This document shows positions 34,866 to 43,428 of a stretch of DNA of 64,000 bases, one piece after another. A program made the position numbers and the translations under genes. Source of the stretch: Thermoplasmata archaeon (GTDB lineage Archaea; Thermoplasmatota; Thermoplasmata; Thermoplasmatales; Thermoplasmataceae); NCBI GenBank assembly GCA_021809755.1, contig JAJZJZ010000003.1:1-64000 (forward strand), written 5' to 3'. The notes under the pieces were generated by a model. It ran no database searches and was not told the origin of the DNA. It saw nothing but the letters and a program-made list of their open reading frames with translations. Numbering within the stretch: the stretch's first letter is position 1; every line of letters starts with the position of its first letter.

Positions 34866-36509
34866 CTAGATTTTTTGCTGATGTCTGGGTCCCTTTTTGG
34901 AGAGTCCTAATCTCCAGTTAAGGAATATTGCTCTATCCATTTCATTTATAGCCTTAGAGACATTTGGTCTAAATTCCATCATATTCATTATATCTTTTTC
35001 AATATCGACCCCGGGGGCAACCTCAACTAGTGTAAGGTTTCCTGAGATAAGCTTGAATACTGCCCTCTCTGTGATGTATGTAACTTCTTTCTTTCTTCCA
35101 TTCATTTGTTTTGTGGAGAATAGTATCTTGTATGGATCCTTTACGAACTTCTTTCCACCGTCCCTAACTATTTTTAATCCATCCATGGTAACTTTTATGT
35201 CAGGTTTTCCTGAGGTGAAAGCCCCTGAGAAAATGATTCTTGGAGAGCCTGACACTATGACGGGAAAGCCTCCTGGGCCGGTTATTTTATTTGGGAGTGA
35301 TGATGGATTGACATTCCCATATGGATCCACTTCCATGAAACCAAGAACCGCCAGATCAATCATTCCCCCCTCATAGAGAGTGAACTGATCGGGAAGAGGA
35401 ATTATTGCAAAGGGCCCCATTGAAAGCCCAAAATCTGAGCCCTGCAGTGGTACCCCTCCCCATGGTCCAGCCTCCACGGTTGAATATACATAGTCCTTCA
35501 ACCCCTCATCATTTAACACCATTGGGACTTCTGCGGGCATACCTACTCCAAAATTTACTATAATAGGTCCCTTTTTTTCAGAGATTACGCCCGCAACTTC
35601 CTGCGCAGTTCTTCGTATAATCACATCCCTGAATGTTAAATCTCCTGATGGTTCTCTTTTCGGTGGATCTGGAGGGATTATGGTTCCGGAGATACCTGGA
35701 TTAAACTCAAGGTTTCCTCCCTGCCACGAATACATTTCTGGAGAAACTACAACATAGTCGATGAGTGGTCCGGGTACGTGTACAGCCTTGGGATTCATCG
35801 TCCCAAACTTTGCTATCCTTTCCACCTGTGAAAATACGATCCCTCTATTTGGGAGGGCTTTAGCAGCCTGTGCCATTGGAAATATGCTCCCATAGATCCC
35901 TTCCTTCTCCATGCTCATATTCCCTATTTCATCAGCAGTTGTCCCTCTAATGAGCGCGAAATCAGGCTGAGGTCCTTTGAAGAAAATGAATTCCTGACCA
36001 TCTATTGTTATGATTTCCTGGCTAACTCTCCTCTTTTTATTTGCCAGATCGTTAAGGTTCGATCCGGATTCTCTCGGATCCAGAAAAGTTCCAAGCCCTA
36101 CCCTTGTAATAAGTCCAGGTCTCGATGCTGAGATCTCCCTGAGCCAGTGGGCTACTGTTCCAATGCTTGCAGTATACCCCTCTATTTTGTTTTCCCTCAC
36201 AATCTTCTCCATCCACGGAGTAAAAGCAAGGAAAGGTGACAATATTCCTGATAAAAATCCAAAGTCTCCTGTGTCATACATGCTCTTTGCTATTATGTCA
36301 AGTCCTCTCCCTGGTGAACCGGGAGAGCTGTCTGAAATGAGGAATAGATCTTTTGGATGGCCGGTTTCCTCATAGGTTTCAAATAGTTTTAGAAGCAGAT
36401 ATTCTGGAGAAGTTGATAGGTTAAAGCCAGAGACAGCAAATGAAGAACCATCCTTGATCTTTGTGTAAATAAATTTGAGATCTCGCTCTTCTTTAATTAT
36501 ATGAGTCAT
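34866..36509 (-). CDS. acyl-CoA:acetate/3-ketoacid CoA-transferase (YdiF/propionate CoA-transferase type)
   Basis: A 547-residue family I CoA-transferase with both halves (alpha and beta) in one chain. The catalytic glutamate is in TVEAGPWGGVPL, preceded by the oxyanion GVGMPAEVP region, and the FTLYEGGMIDLAVLGFMEVD block is typical. It swaps CoA between acyl-CoAs and free acids, allowing uptake of short-chain acids or release of acetate/propionate without ATP. With the beta-oxidation fusion and EtfBA in this window it fits breakdown of scavenged fatty and branched amino-acid carbon. ATG at 36509; single-gene unit. Confidence 0.88.
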   Translation of the reverse strand: MTHIIKEERDLKFIYTKIKDGSSFAVSGFNLSTSPEYLLLKLFETYEETGHPKDLFLISDSSPGSPGRGLDIIAKSMYDTGDFGFLSGILSPFLAFTPWMEKIVRENKIEGYTASIGTVAHWLREISASRPGLITRVGLGTFLDPRESGSNLNDLANKKRRVSQEIITIDGQEFIFFKGPQPDFALIRGTTADEIGNMSMEKEGIYGSIFPMAQAAKALPNRGIVFSQVERIAKFGTMNPKAVHVPGPLIDYVVVSPEMYSWQGGNLEFNPGISGTIIPPDPPKREPSGDLTFRDVIIRRTAQEVAGVISEKKGPIIVNFGVGMPAEVPMVLNDEGLKDYVYSTVEAGPWGGVPLQGSDFGLSMGPFAIIPLPDQFTLYEGGMIDLAVLGFMEVDPYGNVNPSSLPNKITGPGGFPVIVSGSPRIIFSGAFTSGKPDIKVTMDGLKIVRDGGKKFVKDPYKILFSTKQMNGRKKEVTYITERAVFKLISGNLTLVEVAPGVDIEKDIMNMMEFRPNVSKAINEMDRAIFLNWRLGLSKKGPRHQQKI

Positions 36510-36632
36510 GTATTGTTATTCTCGGCAACGATGTAAATGTTTAGGCTTAATCTTTAACCTTTTCTTTTAGTTTACTGATTTCCTTAACTATGAATTGTGT
36601 GCGACCCGGATTTGATTTAAGTCTTACAATAT

Positions 36633-37532
36633 TCACTTTGTTGTAACAATTATTTCGTCGGCTAGGACAAGTATGGTATGTTCCGCCTGAGATATCATAG
36701 CCCCACTATGCTCCTTAAGTACGGGAAACTGTGATATCTGTTTCTTCCCCATCATCTTCTTAAGATATGCAGTATGATCAGGGATTAAATTGGTAATCCA
36801 TCTCTCTGCAAAGGGAAGCATATTGAATGCTCCGTATACTGGGTCCTTCTTATCCTGCTTTGTACCGCTCATAATATAAATATTCCCACCAGGGCCATTG
36901 TGGATCATCCCTATCCCCGTGGACGAGAAAGGCTCTATTGCGATTACCGTACCCGGGGTTATGGTTGCTCCGTTTCCATCATCATAATTTGGAATGAAAA
37001 TTCTTGAATGAAGGTCAAAACGGTTTATTCCATGACCCCCAAGATTCTTCACCGGCTTAAATCCCATAGAGTTAATCTTTTCACCAATTGCTTTACCTAT
37101 TCTTCCTATTGGAATGTTTGGGCGCAATACTTTCAATGCAGCATCTAGAGCTTCTCTTGAAGCATCAATGAGATTTGAATAATTTCCTGTTCCTCCAACC
37201 TCAACAGTTGCTGCATTATCTGAGATAAATCCGTCTACCTGTGCACCAATATCCACCTTTACCAGATCACCTGTTTTGAATCTCTTCCCATCATTAGGTG
37301 ATGGTGTGTAATGTGCTGCCTCATGGTTTATGGAGAGATTAAGCGGAAAGGATGGTTGTGCCCCTTCCTCTCTGATGAAATTTTCTGTTTTTTCTGCAAC
37401 TTCAAGAAGAAGTGATCCAGGCTCTATTAGAGTCTGGGCGAATTCAAGTGCTGCTTTACCAATTTTTCCGGCTTTGATAATACAGGATTTTTCGTATGGA
37501 TCCATATTATGGGTCATGATCTGTTCAGACAA
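36633..37532 (-). CDS. map: methionine aminopeptidase, type II
   Basis: A 299-residue archaeal/eukaryotic-type MetAP removing the initiator methionine. The metal ligands are visible: the two Asp of VDIGAQVDGFISDNAATVE, the His of NLGGHGINRFDLH, and the Glu residues of IAIEPFS and SQAEHTILV; the substrate-side His is in INHEAAHYTP. The type II insertion (about 60 residues, VYGAFNMLPFAERWITN region) is present. The TTG at 37532 or the ATG at 37517 may be the start; an aaataaattaaaaa box lies about 20-30 bases before. It is divergent from the SDR gene (61-base gap). Confidence 0.92.
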   Translation of the reverse strand: MSEQIMTHNMDPYEKSCIIKAGKIGKAALEFAQTLIEPGSLLLEVAEKTENFIREEGAQPSFPLNLSINHEAAHYTPSPNDGKRFKTGDLVKVDIGAQVDGFISDNAATVEVGGTGNYSNLIDASREALDAALKVLRPNIPIGRIGKAIGEKINSMGFKPVKNLGGHGINRFDLHSRIFIPNYDDGNGATITPGTVIAIEPFSSTGIGMIHNGPGGNIYIMSGTKQDKKDPVYGAFNMLPFAERWITNLIPDHTAYLKKMMGKKQISQFPVLKEHSGAMISQAEHTILVLADEIIVTTK

Positions 37533-37593
37533 AACCCTTTTTAATTTATTTTGTTAACCGTTTTGTTTATTTAATGTATCAGCATGAATTCCC

Positions 37594-38280
37594 ATGGAGA
37601 ATTATGTTGAGAGAAAAGAAACGGTAAAGAATAAAACGGTATTGATAACTGGAGGAACTTCAGGATTAGGCAGAGCCTGCGTCGATGTTTTTCTTGATGC
37701 AGGATGGAGTGTGGCAACTTTTGGAAGACGATTTGACCTCATATCAGAAATCAAGCTGATGAATAAAAATAAAAATCTTCTGGCAGAAGTTTGTGATTTG
37801 CGAATTTCAAACCACCTGGATAATGTCCTTGAAACCTTTCTGAAGAAATTCAAAAGGTTTGATGCAGTTATTCTTAATGCAGGTGAGCTTGGAAAAACAC
37901 CCCTAGTTAATTCTACTGATCTGGAACTGAATGACTTCAGATCGGTCTTTGAAACCAATTTTTTCGGGAATATTTCACTCGTATTGAAGATATTGAAGCG
38001 CCAGCCTGTAAGTAATACCATGTTTGTGCATATCACCTCTGACGCTGCCTCAACGCCATATCCTGGGTGGGGTCCATATGGGTCTTCCAAAGCAGCAATA
38101 GATTTTCTATTCAGAATAATGCAAGTTGAAGGTGGGAAAATAGGAAATAGATTTGTTTCTTTTGATCCTGGTGATATGAATACCGAAATGCATAGATTAG
38201 CACTTCCCGATGATGATCCAGAAAATCTAAAAAACCCATTGGACTCCGCCAGAGAACTCTTGAGTGTCGTGGAGAGGTGA
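37594..38280 (+). CDS. short-chain dehydrogenase/reductase (SDR)
   Basis: A 228-residue classical SDR. NAD(P) site TGGTSGLG (19-26), VILNAGELG for the NAG motif, and active site Ser (HITSDAAS) with YGSSKAA giving the Tyr-x3-Lys pair. The substrate is not deducible. It overlaps the QueA-like gene by four bases (GTGA), so the two are translationally coupled. That is odd for a tRNA-modification enzyme and is a clue that the QueA homologue may not do queuosine chemistry. Confidence 0.85.
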   Translation: MENYVERKETVKNKTVLITGGTSGLGRACVDVFLDAGWSVATFGRRFDLISEIKLMNKNKNLLAEVCDLRISNHLDNVLETFLKKFKRFDAVILNAGELGKTPLVNSTDLELNDFRSVFETNFFGNISLVLKILKRQPVSNTMFVHITSDAASTPYPGWGPYGSSKAAIDFLFRIMQVEGGKIGNRFVSFDPGDMNTEMHRLALPDDDPENLKNPLDSARELLSVVER

Positions 38281-39326
38281 TAATTTTGTATCACGATTCA
38301 CTTTACCTAAATACAGAGAGAACAGAGAATGTTCCCAGAGAGATTCTGGGAAAGAATAGAAGTTCTGTTAAACTGGCAGTTGCAAGGTTAAAAGCTGGAG
38401 AGGTTTCTCTGTTTCCAGACTTCACTTATCTCAGTGAAATACTTGACCCTGGAGATCTACTCTTATTTAATGACAGTTTGATGCTCCCATCTGCTCTCTG
38501 GGCTAGAGAAAGTTCCAGTGGCAAAATATGCAGAATTCATGTTGGACAGCCAATTGATCATGGTAAATATCTTGCAGAAATAAGACCAAGATCTGAATTT
38601 GGTGCCCCTTGGAATAAGGGGGAATTTTCAATATTAAACACTGAAATAATTGCTAATGTTGTTGAACGGAATAGAGAGTTTCCCAGGTATGTGGAAATGA
38701 CTTTTCCCAATCTTATTGATGATATGCAGAAATTCCTCCTTAGGAACGGGAGCCCAATATTTTATGAAGGAATAACCAAAGCCTTTGATTATTCTTATTA
38801 CAAGAACATTTTTCAGACAAAGTTGGGATCTTCGGAATATCCTTCAGCTTCAAGACCATTCAGTACTGAAATTATAAACAAAACAGTGAAAGAAGGTGTT
38901 CACATATCAACAATTACCCTGCACTGCAACCTGGCATCACTGGAAAGAGCGGAATTTGAGAAATCAGATGTCCTTCTTCCAGAAATTTATGATGTTGGCG
39001 GTGATACGATTGAGAACATAGAAAATGCTGTTGCTTCTGGAAACCGGGTTATTGCAGTCGGTACTACTGTGGCAAGAGCAATTATTTCAGCGGTCAGTGG
39101 AGGTAAACTTAGAAGTTCCAGCGGTGTCACACGGTTAAAAATAGGTCCGGATACTGATGTTTTCCCACTTTCCGGGATAATTACTGGAGTTCATGACACA
39201 GATAGTTCACATCATGATCTCCTTTCGGCTTTCGTGGGAGATCAAATATCAATGCCATTAAACAGAATAGTTTCAACATTTGGACTCGATGGCCATGAAT
39301 TTGGAGATTCGGTAGCCATAATTTAG
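38277..39326 (+). CDS. QueA-like S-adenosylmethionine:tRNA ribosyltransferase-isomerase homologue
   Basis: A 349-residue protein of the QueA family, which in bacteria moves the ribosyl part of SAM to 7-aminomethyl-7-deazaguanine in tRNA. Family blocks seen are LLFNDSLMLPSALW (LVVNDTRVLPARL in bacteria), YKNIFQTKLGSSEYPSASRPFS (YQTVYA..GSVAAPTAGLHF equivalent, split here around the SS), the VIAVGTTVARAI block and a C-terminal DVFPLSGIITGVHD. Several normally invariant residues differ: the GLHF His/Phe is replaced by RPFS. Archaea make archaeosine, not queuosine, so the reaction is unclear. GTG start, coupled to the SDR gene. Confidence 0.75.
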   Translation: MIILYHDSLYLNTERTENVPREILGKNRSSVKLAVARLKAGEVSLFPDFTYLSEILDPGDLLLFNDSLMLPSALWARESSSGKICRIHVGQPIDHGKYLAEIRPRSEFGAPWNKGEFSILNTEIIANVVERNREFPRYVEMTFPNLIDDMQKFLLRNGSPIFYEGITKAFDYSYYKNIFQTKLGSSEYPSASRPFSTEIINKTVKEGVHISTITLHCNLASLERAEFEKSDVLLPEIYDVGGDTIENIENAVASGNRVIAVGTTVARAIISAVSGGKLRSSSGVTRLKIGPDTDVFPLSGIITGVHDTDSSHHDLLSAFVGDQISMPLNRIVSTFGLDGHEFGDSVAII

Positions 39327-39372
39327 ATGTCAGTTTTAAATTAATTTCAATATTTTTAGATCACGATGTTTC

Positions 39373-40029
39373 CTAATACTTCTCCTGAAATTTAATTACG
39401 AATCTGCATGTTTTGGCACCTGATATAATTCTGTGTGTTGATTCTATTTCTGCCCCTAGTAAATCCTGAAAAAGTTCTCTTTCTGAATTGCAGGCCTCTG
39501 AATATTTTTCGGAAATTTGTAGAATAGGACAGTTGTATTCACATAATTCAAATGTTCTTTCTGATAATTTTTTTATTTCTGCCATGTAACCATCAGAATT
39601 CCTTAAAGTCCTTAGGTTATCCACCAGAAGACTTTCATCCATAGGTTCTATGGTTTTCCTGTATTCTTCTAGAATTTTTGCGGACCTCAAATGCAGAACT
39701 TCTGAAACTCCTTCTAAGCCGAGATTTTTCTCCACATATTCGAGGGCTTCAAGCGCAAGAGATGAATAAGACTTGGGTAAGACATTATGACCCTTCTCCG
39801 TTATAAATACCTTGCAAACAGGCCTTCCTTTCCCTGAAGGAACATAAGTTCTTTCCAGCATGCCCTCTCTTTCCAGTTCTGATATGTGCTTTAAAACGGC
39901 GGCCTTTGATATTCCAAGAATTTGGCTGAGCTCACTAAGTGATGGTTCTCCATTCCTCTTTACAGTTAAAAGCAGTTTTGTTTTTGGAGATGATTCTGAA
40001 TAGAGCCCCTTCACCTTACAATATTTCAA
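39373..40029 (-). CDS. SufR-like winged-helix regulator with iron-sulfur cysteines
   Basis: A 218-residue regulator. Residues about 17-70 form a winged helix (SLSELSQILGISKAAVLKHISELEREGML, read in two parts), followed by a helical effector domain. It carries the Cys pattern of the SufR/ArsR-like FeS family: CEYNCPIL, then EACNSERELFQDLLG and GAKTCRFVI at the end, likely ligands of a [4Fe-4S] or [2Fe-2S] cluster that senses oxygen, iron or redox state. TTG start at 40029, with a GTG five codons later. It is divergent from the Rieske-EtfBA operon (206 bases between), which is its most obvious target. Confidence 0.78.
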   Translation of the reverse strand: MKYCKVKGLYSESSPKTKLLLTVKRNGEPSLSELSQILGISKAAVLKHISELEREGMLERTYVPSGKGRPVCKVFITEKGHNVLPKSYSSLALEALEYVEKNLGLEGVSEVLHLRSAKILEEYRKTIEPMDESLLVDNLRTLRNSDGYMAEIKKLSERTFELCEYNCPILQISEKYSEACNSERELFQDLLGAEIESTHRIISGAKTCRFVIKFQEKY

Positions 40030-40235
40030 CTGGTTTATTAACTGTTTCGTGAATTATTTATCTATCATTACTGAACCTTTCATTAAGACATAAGAATCTT
40101 TACTGCTGAATAGATTTTTCACTTTTTTCTCTTCTCTCAGTTAAATTTTAAATTTTGAGCTGGTCATTAATCTTTGTTTTCTCTTATAACTCTAGAGCAA
40201 CGATAACAATTTATAACAGTTCTAAATTTGAATGG

Positions 40236-40553
40236 ATGAATTGGTATAAAGTTGGAAAAACAAGCAGCTTGAAAGAGGGAGATATTGCAAAGGTTAAAGT
40301 GGGCAGCATGGAGATCATAATAATGAATGTTAAGGGAAATTATTACGCGACTTCCCATCTGTGCACGCACGAGGATTATGATCTGGCTGAAGGTTTTATT
40401 GATGAGGGAACTTTAATCTGTCCTAACCATTTTGCAACCTTCAATCCTAAAAGTGGAGAAGTAATAAGTCCTCCAGAAGGATCTGGGGATATAGAGCCCT
40501 TGAAGTCTTATAAAACGAAGGTTGAAAACGGAGATATTTTGGTAGAAGCATAA
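40236..40553 (+). CDS. Rieske-type [2Fe-2S] ferredoxin
   Basis: A 105-residue soluble Rieske protein. Ligands are C43 and H45 (CTHEDYD) and C62 and H65 (CPNHFATF), with 16 residues between the two pairs as in small ferredoxins of dioxygenase systems. There is no membrane anchor or twin-arginine signal, so it is cytosolic. The frame is open to 40155, but the ATG at 40236 gives the usual domain start, and a tttataac box lies about 25 bases upstream. Its stop codon is directly followed by the ATG of the fused EtfBA, so the two proteins are made together. It may be the electron carrier between EtfBA and a partner. Confidence 0.88.
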   Translation: MNWYKVGKTSSLKEGDIAKVKVGSMEIIIMNVKGNYYATSHLCTHEDYDLAEGFIDEGTLICPNHFATFNPKSGEVISPPEGSGDIEPLKSYKTKVENGDILVEA

Positions 40554-42272
40554 ATGAAAATATTAGTGCTTGCAAAACAGGTGCCTGATGTAAATAAGAT
40601 CTCATTCGATGCATCGACTGGTAGGATCATACGGGATGGTGTTCCCCTTTCCATAAATTCGTTCGACAAGAAAGCAGTGGAGGAATCAATCCGAATAAGA
40701 GAAAAGATAGGGGCAGAGGTCGTCGTTGCAACAATGGGACCTCCTCAGGCGTCTGATATCCTAAATGAATCCATGAAGATGGGCGTTGATAGAGGCATTC
40801 TTATTACAGATAGACAATTTGGAGGTGCTGATACCTGGGCTACATCAAAGATTCTTTCAAGATTGATTGAGATCGAGAAACCTGATATTGTGTTGTGTGG
40901 AAAATACTCTCTGGATGGTGAGACCTCTCAGGTCCCACCACAAATATCACGGTTTTCAAAGTATTCACTGGCGACCTCCGTTTCGTCCATCGAATTCCCA
41001 GAATCAGGAAAATTGATTCTTGAAAGGGAGACTGAAGTGGGAATAGAAAAAATAGAAGTTTCAACGCCAATAGTTATTTCTGTTTCTGAAAAGATAAACA
41101 AGGCCAGAAAGATACCTGATGGAACCCCAGATATGCGGGAAAAAATCACCACTATGGATGCCAAAGGGCTGGGAATAAACATAAATGGTCAATCTGATTC
41201 ATTAACAATTGTATCAGGAACAGAAAGTGTTCAGAGTTCCAGACACGTTAAATTTATTAATATTGATGAGGCAATAAAAATAATTCAGGAATCTGCGAAA
41301 ATAGCATCAGAAGAACAGACATCTTTTGAAAAGTTAACTTTGGGGGAACAAAAAATAGGAAAAAACGTTCTGGGTATCGCTTTAGATTCACCCGAGGTAT
41401 CAATTGAAATAGCCTCAGAGCTTAGCCGTATAGCCAAAAGAGAGGGCTTTAATGTGTCAATTGCCGGAAATATAAATCCAGATTACTTGAAGGGTATATC
41501 ATGCCATAATTATTATTACATCAAAAGCAAGAGAAACGATGAAATCAGTGAGGAAGTCATATCACTTATTGAGAGGATTAAGCCCGAGTTTGTTATTTTT
41601 CCTTCCACAGTAAACGGCAGGGAAGTCTCTGCAACAATCAGCGCTGCTATGAATCTTGGGTTAACGGCCGACTGCATAAAAATATCCTATGAAGGTGGAA
41701 AGCTAATACAATATAAACCTGCTTTTGGTGGAGGTATAGTTGCGAGGATAATCTCAAAAACCAAACCTGAAATGGCAACAGTCAGACCTGGGATTCTTTT
41801 GAGAGGCATTAGTGACAACTCTTTCAAAACAGTTGAAATAGAGCCTTCAGTTAAATCATACGTTAAAGAATTAAGTTTTACACCTGTTTCAGATGAATTC
41901 AAGCCACTTTCGGGTAGCAGACTTGTTATGGGAATAGGCATGGGGGCAAGATCCAGAGAATTGATTGGGAAAGTGGTTAATATATGCAAACTCCTTAATG
42001 CAGGAGTTGCTGCAACAAGACCTGTCGTTGACATGAAGCTTATACCTAGGCAACAACAGGTGGGTTTGACCGGTATCGCCATTTCACCAGATCTATATGT
42101 AGCAGTAGGGATTTCGGGTCATGACAATCATCTTGTGGGATTAAGGTATGCTAAGAAAATCCTCGCTGTGAACAAAGACCCAAATGCTCCAGTATTTGGA
42201 TCTGCAGATTATGGAGTAATTGCAGATTCCACTGAGTTTGTAACAGCTCTGGAAAATCTCATATTCCATTAA
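40554..42272 (+). CDS. electron-transfer flavoprotein, beta and alpha subunits fused (EtfBA)
   Basis: A 572-residue natural fusion: residues 1 to about 235 are the beta subunit (KILVLAKQVPDVNKI start, EES-R-KEK-GAEVV, ADTWATSKILS, SLDGETSQVPPQIS), and about 265-572 are the alpha subunit with the FAD-binding end RQQQVGLTGIAISPDLYVA-GISG and VNKDPNAPVFGSADYGV. It accepts electrons from acyl-CoA dehydrogenases and passes them to the quinone pool. The fusion fixes 1:1 stoichiometry and occurs in some Thermoplasmatales and related archaea. The gene is joined with no gap to the Rieske protein gene, and no FixC/FixX pair is adjacent, so the Rieske protein may replace the ferredoxin-like partner. Confidence 0.9.
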   Translation: MKILVLAKQVPDVNKISFDASTGRIIRDGVPLSINSFDKKAVEESIRIREKIGAEVVVATMGPPQASDILNESMKMGVDRGILITDRQFGGADTWATSKILSRLIEIEKPDIVLCGKYSLDGETSQVPPQISRFSKYSLATSVSSIEFPESGKLILERETEVGIEKIEVSTPIVISVSEKINKARKIPDGTPDMREKITTMDAKGLGININGQSDSLTIVSGTESVQSSRHVKFINIDEAIKIIQESAKIASEEQTSFEKLTLGEQKIGKNVLGIALDSPEVSIEIASELSRIAKREGFNVSIAGNINPDYLKGISCHNYYYIKSKRNDEISEEVISLIERIKPEFVIFPSTVNGREVSATISAAMNLGLTADCIKISYEGGKLIQYKPAFGGGIVARIISKTKPEMATVRPGILLRGISDNSFKTVEIEPSVKSYVKELSFTPVSDEFKPLSGSRLVMGIGMGARSRELIGKVVNICKLLNAGVAATRPVVDMKLIPRQQQVGLTGIAISPDLYVAVGISGHDNHLVGLRYAKKILAVNKDPNAPVFGSADYGVIADSTEFVTALENLIFH

Positions 42273-42284
42273 TAAAAATCCCCT

Positions 42285-42920
42285 TCATTCCCAATAATAT
42301 GGTGGATAAGGTGGATCCCTGTAGTAGTAATTATTAGAACCTTTGTCTTTTTCCCTTAGTTGAACATAGATTCCAGATATAAAGGCAAGTATCGCCAGTA
42401 GCTGGGCAATTACGGAAGATAAACCAAGATTGTATAATGCAAACCAGATGGCGATTGCCCCAAGTATTGCTGCAATATAGATAATGAGCCTTTTGTTAAA
42501 GAAATAAGCGATGCCAAATATTGCAATCGCCAATAGACCTGCCAGAATTAGGTTTATTCCCAAAATAATGTAAAGAGCTATGAAACCTGCGAATGCCAGA
42601 GAAGCAGAGATCAAAATCCTGACAAAGAACAGCATGAGAATTGCTCCCATTACCGCTCCAATAGCTAGGATAAGATAAACCGGGGAGTTGGTAATACTGA
42701 AAAGGGAGGCTACATAGAGCGCAATGATGAAACCGATATAAGCTCCTAGTGCTCCAAATATGAGCATCCAGCTCTCGCTACCCCTATAGACAAGGGCAAT
42801 GCCAATTAGAAGCAGTATGATGAGCACCGTGCTCCTTGAGTAACCAAGAAAGCTGTGCTGAAAATCGAGAAGCTTCAATAATGCTCCGAGAATTCCAGAA
42901 CCAGAAGCGGATGTACTCAT
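42285..42920 (-). CDS. multi-helix membrane protein (DUF4203-like), unknown function
   Basis: A 211-residue protein with about seven short hydrophobic helices rich in Gly, Ala and Ile, and a polar C-terminal tail with repeated Tyr and Pro (NNYYYRDPPYPPYYWE). The helix-rich Gly pattern resembles DUF4203/TM7S3-like proteins. The Pro/Tyr tail is a possible protein-binding segment. The role is unknown. It is followed on the opposite side by the FHA-domain gene (43-base gap, same strand), which could act with it, since FHA domains read phosphothreonines. Confidence 0.55.
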   Translation of the reverse strand: MSTSASGSGILGALLKLLDFQHSFLGYSRSTVLIILLLIGIALVYRGSESWMLIFGALGAYIGFIIALYVASLFSITNSPVYLILAIGAVMGAILMLFFVRILISASLAFAGFIALYIILGINLILAGLLAIAIFGIAYFFNKRLIIYIAAILGAIAIWFALYNLGLSSVIAQLLAILAFISGIYVQLREKDKGSNNYYYRDPPYPPYYWE

Positions 42921-42962
42921 CCTAAGTTTATTTGAGATATATTATTAAATTGTTTGGAAGAA

Positions 42963-43304
42963 TTAATCCGTCCTCAATTTCAATGTAACTGCTTTGGCTA
43001 GTATTATTTCATCAGACAAAAGAAGCTCTGTCTCCTCTTTTTTCCCTGTTATTTCTATTGCCTGACCGTCCCTAATTAACCAAGTGCCGTTTTTGCTTGG
43101 TTTAAAATCTTCTATGTATAGGCGACCATCTCTTGGTGTGATTCTTATGTGTTCCCGCGATATGGAAGCCGCCTTAAGCTTTTCAGTCATTATTGGTTCA
43201 AGCTGCTCCCTTCCAATAATGATTGGGGAACTACCTATCTTTGCTATTGTTGTATCTCCTTTCACTATGCGAATTTCCCCTCTTTCTGATTGATTTTTTT
43301 CCAT
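42963..43304 (-). CDS. FHA-domain protein
   Basis: A 113-residue single-domain protein. Forkhead-associated signature in order: IIIGRE (Gly-Arg of strand 3), ISREHIRI (Ser and His that touch phosphothreonine), and FKPSKNGTWL (Asn-Gly). It binds phosphothreonine peptides, so a Ser/Thr kinase should exist elsewhere in the genome. The frame is open to 43376, but the ATG at 43304 fits the domain. It lies upstream of and probably with the multi-helix membrane protein gene. Small stand-alone FHA proteins are uncommon in archaea. Confidence 0.85.
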   Translation of the reverse strand: MEKNQSERGEIRIVKGDTTIAKIGSSPIIIGREQLEPIMTEKLKAASISREHIRITPRDGRLYIEDFKPSKNGTWLIRDGQAIEITGKKEETELLLSDEIILAKAVTLKLRTD

Positions 43305-43428
43305 TAAGTTGTGCACCTTTAGATTAGGAATAATGATTCTTTTCTTAAGTTTTTGCCAAACGTTCCTCTGCTGCAATAAAGTGAATGCGGTTTAATTATT
43401 ATCTTTCTCCAATTAAACTTATTAATAA

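Noticed and set aside
37602-38294. 230-codon open frame on the minus strand
   Set aside because: Antisense to the SDR gene, which has clear cofactor and catalytic motifs; no family signature in the shadow.
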